Shown here: in pieces, positions 7,543-10,087 of the stretch
Position numbering within the stretch: position 1 is the first letter of the stretch
How the letters are laid out: each line of letters begins with the position of its first letter
The notes under the pieces: model-generated
The model's database searches: none
The model's input: the letters and a program-made list of their open reading frames with translations, nothing else
Told to the model about the DNA's origin: nothing
Assembly (NCBI GenBank): GCA_002336815.1
Contig: DDEU01000070.1
Coordinates: 1 to 10,087, forward strand
Direction of reading: 5' to 3'
Source: Chitinophagaceae bacterium UBA1946
Lineage (GTDB): Bacteria > Bacteroidota > Bacteroidia > Chitinophagales > Chitinophagaceae
DNA length: 10,087 bases
Position numbers and translations under genes: made by a program

Positions 7543-7573
7543 TTGGTAACAGCAGCATTTCCCCCGAATTTTG
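7543..7573 (+). promoter_or_regulatory. Candidate promoter of mqnB
   Basis: TTG (7543-7545) lies 20 bases before GAATTTTG (7566-7573), which matches TAnnTTTG except at the first base. The -7 box ends only 4 bases before the ATG at 7578, so transcription would begin at or next to the start codon and the mRNA would be leaderless or nearly so. Confidence 0.45.
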
Positions 7574-7577
7574 CGCC

Positions 7578-8231
7578 ATGAAAATACTCCTTACGGCGGC
7601 TACTACTTTTGAAATAGAACCCACGCTCCAACTACTTGAAAAAAAAGGTTTTGTATGGAATCAACATGAAGTGGATATTTTGATCACGGGTATCGGGCCT
7701 GTGCCAGCCACCTATGCACTCACCATGGCCATTGCAGAAAAAAAACCGGCACTGGTGGTACAGGCAGGTATTGCCGGAAGCTTTGATTACACTGCATTGC
7801 CCGGCGGGCAAACGGTGCTGGTAAAATGCGATGCCTTTGGTGACAGCGGCATGGAAGAAAAAGGTGTATTTACCACCGTTTTTGATGCAGGTTTCGCCGG
7901 CAAAAATCATTTTCCTTTTACAGATGGCTGGCTGATCAACCGGCATCCGTTATTGATCAATGCGGTACTGCCGGTGGTGAGATCTGTTACCATCAATAAA
8001 GTAAGCGACAGCGCTGTTCAACGTAAACAGTTAACCGATGCTTTCGCTCCTCAAACAGAAACAATGGAAGGCGCAGCCCTGCATTATGTATGCCTGCAGC
8101 AGCAGGTACCCTTCCTGCAGATAAGAAGCATCAGCAATGAGGTAGGTGAAAGAGATAAAAGCAAATGGCAGGTAAAAACCGCCATCGAAAACCTGAACAT
8201 TGAATTGCAAAAACTGTTATCTAATAATTAA
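7578..8231 (+). CDS. mqnB: Futalosine hydrolase (menaquinone biosynthesis)
   Basis: Cleaves futalosine to hypoxanthine and dehypoxanthinyl futalosine in the futalosine route to menaquinone. At 217 residues it has the nucleoside phosphorylase/hydrolase fold. Visible are an N-terminal MKILLTAATTFEIEP with Glu12/Glu14 near the position of the nucleosidase general acid, TGIGPVPATYAL (37-48), QAGIAGSF (62-69), the ribose-binding TMEGAALHY with Glu164, and the signature RSISNEVGERDKSKW (183-197). The base-contacting position that is Asp in 5'-methylthioadenosine nucleosidase is Asn187 here. By analogy with purine nucleoside phosphorylase, Asn suits a 6-oxopurine such as hypoxanthine. The next gene on the same strand is mqnD, two steps later; mqnC is not in the window. 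The ATG at 7578 gives the expected first strand. Assignment is strong from motif and context. Confidence 0.93.
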   Translation: MKILLTAATTFEIEPTLQLLEKKGFVWNQHEVDILITGIGPVPATYALTMAIAEKKPALVVQAGIAGSFDYTALPGGQTVLVKCDAFGDSGMEEKGVFTTVFDAGFAGKNHFPFTDGWLINRHPLLINAVLPVVRSVTINKVSDSAVQRKQLTDAFAPQTETMEGAALHYVCLQQQVPFLQIRSISNEVGERDKSKWQVKTAIENLNIELQKLLSNN

Positions 8232-8247
8232 TTGGATCTCCCAAACC

Positions 8248-8301
8248 ATTCAACAATTCAACCATTCAACCTTTCAACCATTCACCTTTCAACCATTCAC
8301 C
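8248..8301 (+). repeat. Seven-unit array of ATTCAACC/TTTCAACC repeats directly before mqnD
   Basis: The units, in order, are ATTCAACA, ATTCAACC, ATTCAACC, TTTCAACC, ATTCACC, TTTCAACC and ATTCACC: five 8-mers and two 7-mers. The array ends two bases before the mqnD ATG. The plus strand has no G at all from 8236 to 8305. In the mRNA this would be an unstructured leader or intercistronic spacer. It is too short and regular to be CRISPR. Whether it affects translation is inference. Confidence 0.85.
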
Positions 8302-8303
8302 CC

Positions 8304-9137
8304 ATGCAACTAACCCTCGGCTTCTCCCCCTGCCCCAACGACACATTCATCTTTGATGCGCTCGTCAACAATAAAATGGATACCGGTGGACTTCAGTTTG
8401 ATGTGGTACTGGAAGATGTGCAAACGCTTAACCGCTGGGCGCTGGAAGGCAAGCTGGCCATTACCAAACTAAGTTATGCTGTGCTACCGCTGGTACTGGA
8501 TCAATACATCCTGATGAACAGCGGCAGTGCTTTGGGAAGAGGCGTGGGACCATTGCTCATTGCAAATAATGATATTGGAAACATGGATGTTGCCAATCAT
8601 TGCATTGCCATCCCAGGAGAGAACACCACGGCCCACCTGCTTTTTTCACTGGCTTATCCAACCGCCAGCAACAAGATATTCTTACGCTATGATGAAATAG
8701 AAGCATTTGTGCTGGCAGGAAAAGGACTGGGTGTGATCATCCACGAAAACAGGTTTACCTATGCTGCAAAGGGATTGAAAAAGATCATCGACCTGGGCGA
8801 TTACTGGGAAAAAGAAACCGGCAGTGCCATACCACTGGGCGGCATTGTCATCAACAGGCAGATAGCACCGGCTGTGCAGCAACAGGTTGATCAGCTCATT
8901 AAAAATAGCATTCAATATGCATTCAGCCATTACCCGGTACTGAATGATTATATCCGGGCACATGCCCGGGAAATGAGTGAAGAAGTGATGAGGAAACACA
9001 TCGACCTCTATGTAAATGATTACTCCATTGATTTAAAGGAAGAAGGCAGGAAAGCGGTTCTCAAGCTGATGGAAGTGTACGGGCAGTTGAATAACCGCAA
9101 CATGGGCAAACAGCAACTCTTTGTTGCCCAAAACTAA
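8304..9137 (+). CDS. mqnD: 1,4-dihydroxy-6-naphthoate synthase (menaquinone biosynthesis)
   Basis: Converts cyclic dehypoxanthinyl futalosine to 1,4-dihydroxy-6-naphthoate, the naphthoquinone precursor of menaquinone. The 277 residues have the two-lobed periplasmic-binding-protein-like fold used by MqnA and MqnD. The N-terminal LGFSPCPNDTFIFDAL (5-20) is the family hallmark, followed by VQTLNRWALEG (39-49), AITKLSYAVLP (52-62), GRGVGPLL (78-85) and PGENTTAHLL (104-113). GVIIHENRFTY (143-153) contains His147, the likely equivalent of catalytic His145 in the Thermus enzyme. I chose the ATG at 8304; a TTG at 8232 would lengthen the frame, but the added residues only translate the repeat array. 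It follows mqnB by 72 bases and probably shares its transcript. A hairpin terminator begins right after the stop. Confidence 0.95.
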   Translation: MQLTLGFSPCPNDTFIFDALVNNKMDTGGLQFDVVLEDVQTLNRWALEGKLAITKLSYAVLPLVLDQYILMNSGSALGRGVGPLLIANNDIGNMDVANHCIAIPGENTTAHLLFSLAYPTASNKIFLRYDEIEAFVLAGKGLGVIIHENRFTYAAKGLKKIIDLGDYWEKETGSAIPLGGIVINRQIAPAVQQQVDQLIKNSIQYAFSHYPVLNDYIRAHAREMSEEVMRKHIDLYVNDYSIDLKEEGRKAVLKLMEVYGQLNNRNMGKQQLFVAQN

Positions 9138-9162
9138 AAAACCACCATTTGCTGGTGGCTTT
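9138..9162. terminator. Bidirectional terminator between mqnD and the DUF2795 gene
   Basis: A 10-base stem (9138-9147 with 9153-9162) closes a 5-base loop around CCACCA/TGGTGG. Read on the minus strand, all ten positions pair (one G-U) and the stem runs into six T, the classic form, so it ends the DUF2795 transcript. That T tract overlaps the mqnD stop codon. Read on the plus strand, there is one A-C mismatch and a looser T-rich tail (to about 9175), so it should also end mqnBD, less strongly. Confidence 0.7.
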
Positions 9163-9207
9163 AATTATCTTTTTCGGCAAACGTGGCCGGACTGTATGTG
9201 AGACCCG

Positions 9208-9432
9208 TTAGTATTCGTCTTCATTAAAAAAGAAATCTTCCTGGCTGGGATAATCCGGCCAGATATCTTCCAGGCTTTCATATACATCACCGCCTTCATC
9301 TTCCAGTTCCTGCAGGTTTTCTATCACCTCAATAGGTGCGCCGCTGCGGATCGAGTAATCGATCAGTTCATCTTTAGTGGCCGGCCAGGGTGCGTCCTCA
9401 AGATGTGAGGCTAATTCAAGTGTCCAGAACAT
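9208..9432 (-). CDS. DUF2795 family small acidic protein
   Basis: A 74-residue protein of unknown function that I recognise as the conserved DUF2795 protein of Bacteroidota (MFWTLELASHLEDAPWPATKDELIDYSIRSG, from residue 1). The N-terminal two thirds resemble a small helical domain, with PATKDELIDYSIRSGAPIEVIENLQEL looking like a helix-turn-helix-sized unit. The C-terminal third is strongly acidic and aromatic (ESLEDIWPDYP, then FFFNEDEY). It has no signal peptide, membrane segment or cysteine, so it is cytoplasmic. Its own consensus promoter lies upstream and a clean terminator downstream, making it a single-gene unit convergent with mqnD. Strong acidity and small size would fit a protein-binding or regulatory role, but no function is claimed. 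Confidence 0.9.
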   Translation of the reverse strand: MFWTLELASHLEDAPWPATKDELIDYSIRSGAPIEVIENLQELEDEGGDVYESLEDIWPDYPSQEDFFFNEDEY

Positions 9433-9455
9433 TGTGTAATCGGTTTATTTTTTTG

Positions 9456-9486
9456 CAAATGTAGAAGTTTGACTGAATCTACCAAA
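9456..9486 (-). promoter_or_regulatory. Promoter of the DUF2795 gene
   Basis: On the minus strand TTTG (9483-9486) lies exactly 19 bases before TACATTTG (9456-9463), a full match to the Bacteroidota -33/-7 consensus at the preferred spacing. Transcription would start near 9449, giving a leader of about 17 A-rich bases without a Shine-Dalgarno sequence. It is the best promoter in the window. Confidence 0.72.
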
Positions 9487-9579
9487 TGTGTTTTTATAAT
9501 CCTGCCTTTTGATAAAGCAAGATTCGATATATTGCTGCCAGATTAACTTAACGTTACAAATTACCAATTATTTTACCCA

Positions 9580-10087
9580 ATGCTTACTGCCCGTAATATC
9601 AGGAAAAATTATGGTCCCCTGCCTGTGCTGCAATCGGTAGATATCCACATTAACAAAGCAGAGATCGTTAGCATAGTTGGCTCGTCGGGTGCCGGCAAAA
9701 GCACGCTGCTGCACATTTTGGGCACATTAGACAAAGCAGACAGCGGATCTGTTCTGTTGGAAGGTACGCAGGTGGAAATACTTAAAGGCAAGAAACTGGC
9801 AGCATTCCGCAACAGGCATATCGGGTTCGTATTCCAGTTCCATCACCTGCTGCCCGAGTTTTCTGCTGTGGAAAATGTGTGTATACCCGGTTGGATCGCT
9901 GGGAGAAAGAAAAAAGAGGTAATGGACCAGGCAGCGGTTCTTTTAACCACGCTTGGGCTGGGCGACCGGCTGGAAAACAAACCGCAGCAGCTTTCCGGCG
10001 GCGAGCAGCAAAGAGTAGCGGTGGCAAGGGCATTGATCAACAATCCCTCCATCATCATGGCAGATGAACCTACCGGTAACCTCGACA
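9580..10087 (+). CDS. LolD-type ABC transporter ATP-binding protein (3' end outside window)
   Basis: ATPase subunit that powers an inner-membrane ABC complex. By similarity to LolD it would act in releasing lipoproteins from the inner membrane toward the outer membrane; the related MacB/FtsE/SalX group is the alternative. The 169 residues in the window contain Walker A GSSGAGKST (34-42), Q-loop Gln86 in FQFHHLLPEF, the signature LSGGEQQR (138-145), and Walker B IIMADE (158-163) followed by PTGNLD, where the window ends. The run QFHHLLPEF plus a following ENV is very characteristic of LolD. About 50 residues including the H-loop are missing. The ATG at 9580 gives the usual start (MLTARNIRKNYG). 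No permease gene is visible upstream; in this phylum the LolC/E-like permeases are often unlinked. It is transcribed away from the DUF2795 gene. Confidence 0.9.
   Translation, partial: MLTARNIRKNYGPLPVLQSVDIHINKAEIVSIVGSSGAGKSTLLHILGTLDKADSGSVLLEGTQVEILKGKKLAAFRNRHIGFVFQFHHLLPEFSAVENVCIPGWIAGRKKKEVMDQAAVLLTTLGLGDRLENKPQQLSGGEQQRVAVARALINNPSIIMADEPTGNLD

Noticed and set aside
8248..8301. CRISPR-like array
   Set aside because: Units are 7-8 bases with no spacers and no cas genes; it is a simple tandem repeat.
8232..8303. 24-residue extension of MqnD from a TTG codon
   Set aside because: The residues only translate the repeat array (STIQPF, STIHLSTIHP), while MQLTLGFSPCPNDTF is the normal family start.
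9843..10058. Overlapping open frames on both strands at the window's right end
   Set aside because: They are shadows of the GC-rich LolD-type ATPase, which has Walker A, Q-loop, signature and Walker B motifs in order.

Overview
The window looks like chromosomal DNA from a member of Bacteroidota, probably Chitinophagales/Chitinophagaceae. The support is a GH97 glycosidase, a TonB-dependent receptor with an N-terminal carboxypeptidase-regulatory-like domain, a DUF2795 protein of the kind typical of that phylum, promoters of the Bacteroidota type (TTTG about 19 bases before TAnnTTTG), and no Shine-Dalgarno sequences. Family-level placement is inference. I see no mobile element, tRNA, rRNA or CRISPR array. 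The gene content is mostly housekeeping, and the least ordinary material lies between genes.

Layout. (1) 1-1790, minus: a SusB-like GH97 alpha-glucosidase, 3' end cut off. (2) 1791-2034: divergent control region with two adjacent dyad symmetries. (3) 2035-4524, plus: a TonB-dependent receptor without a SusD partner in the window. (4) 4525-4642: convergent junction filled by an inverted pair of 9-bp repeat arrays. (5) 4643-5533, minus: fabD with its own promoter. (6) 5815-7474, minus: folE and two tandem 6-pyruvoyl-tetrahydropterin-synthase-family genes, a pterin/deazapurine block. (7) 7578-9137, plus: mqnB and mqnD of the futalosine route to menaquinone, separated by a G-free leader of seven 7-8 bp repeats. 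(8) 9138-9162: terminator shared with the convergent DUF2795 gene (9208-9432, minus). (9) 9580-10087, plus: 5' part of a LolD-type ABC ATPase.

How the genes work together. FolE makes 7,8-dihydroneopterin triphosphate, the substrate of both PTPS-family enzymes, so that block is a real pathway neighbourhood whose end products (queuosine, a biopterin, or folate) are unresolved. MqnB and MqnD act two steps apart in menaquinone synthesis, with MqnC between them encoded elsewhere. The GH97 enzyme and the receptor face away from a shared control region and may jointly serve glycan or oligosaccharide use. FabD, DUF2795 and LolD appear to be independent cell-envelope or housekeeping genes.

I did not find a convincing new multi-gene system. 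The best leads are the G-free short-repeat arrays at two gene junctions, the operator-like dyads before the GH97 gene, and the duplicated PTPS enzymes.
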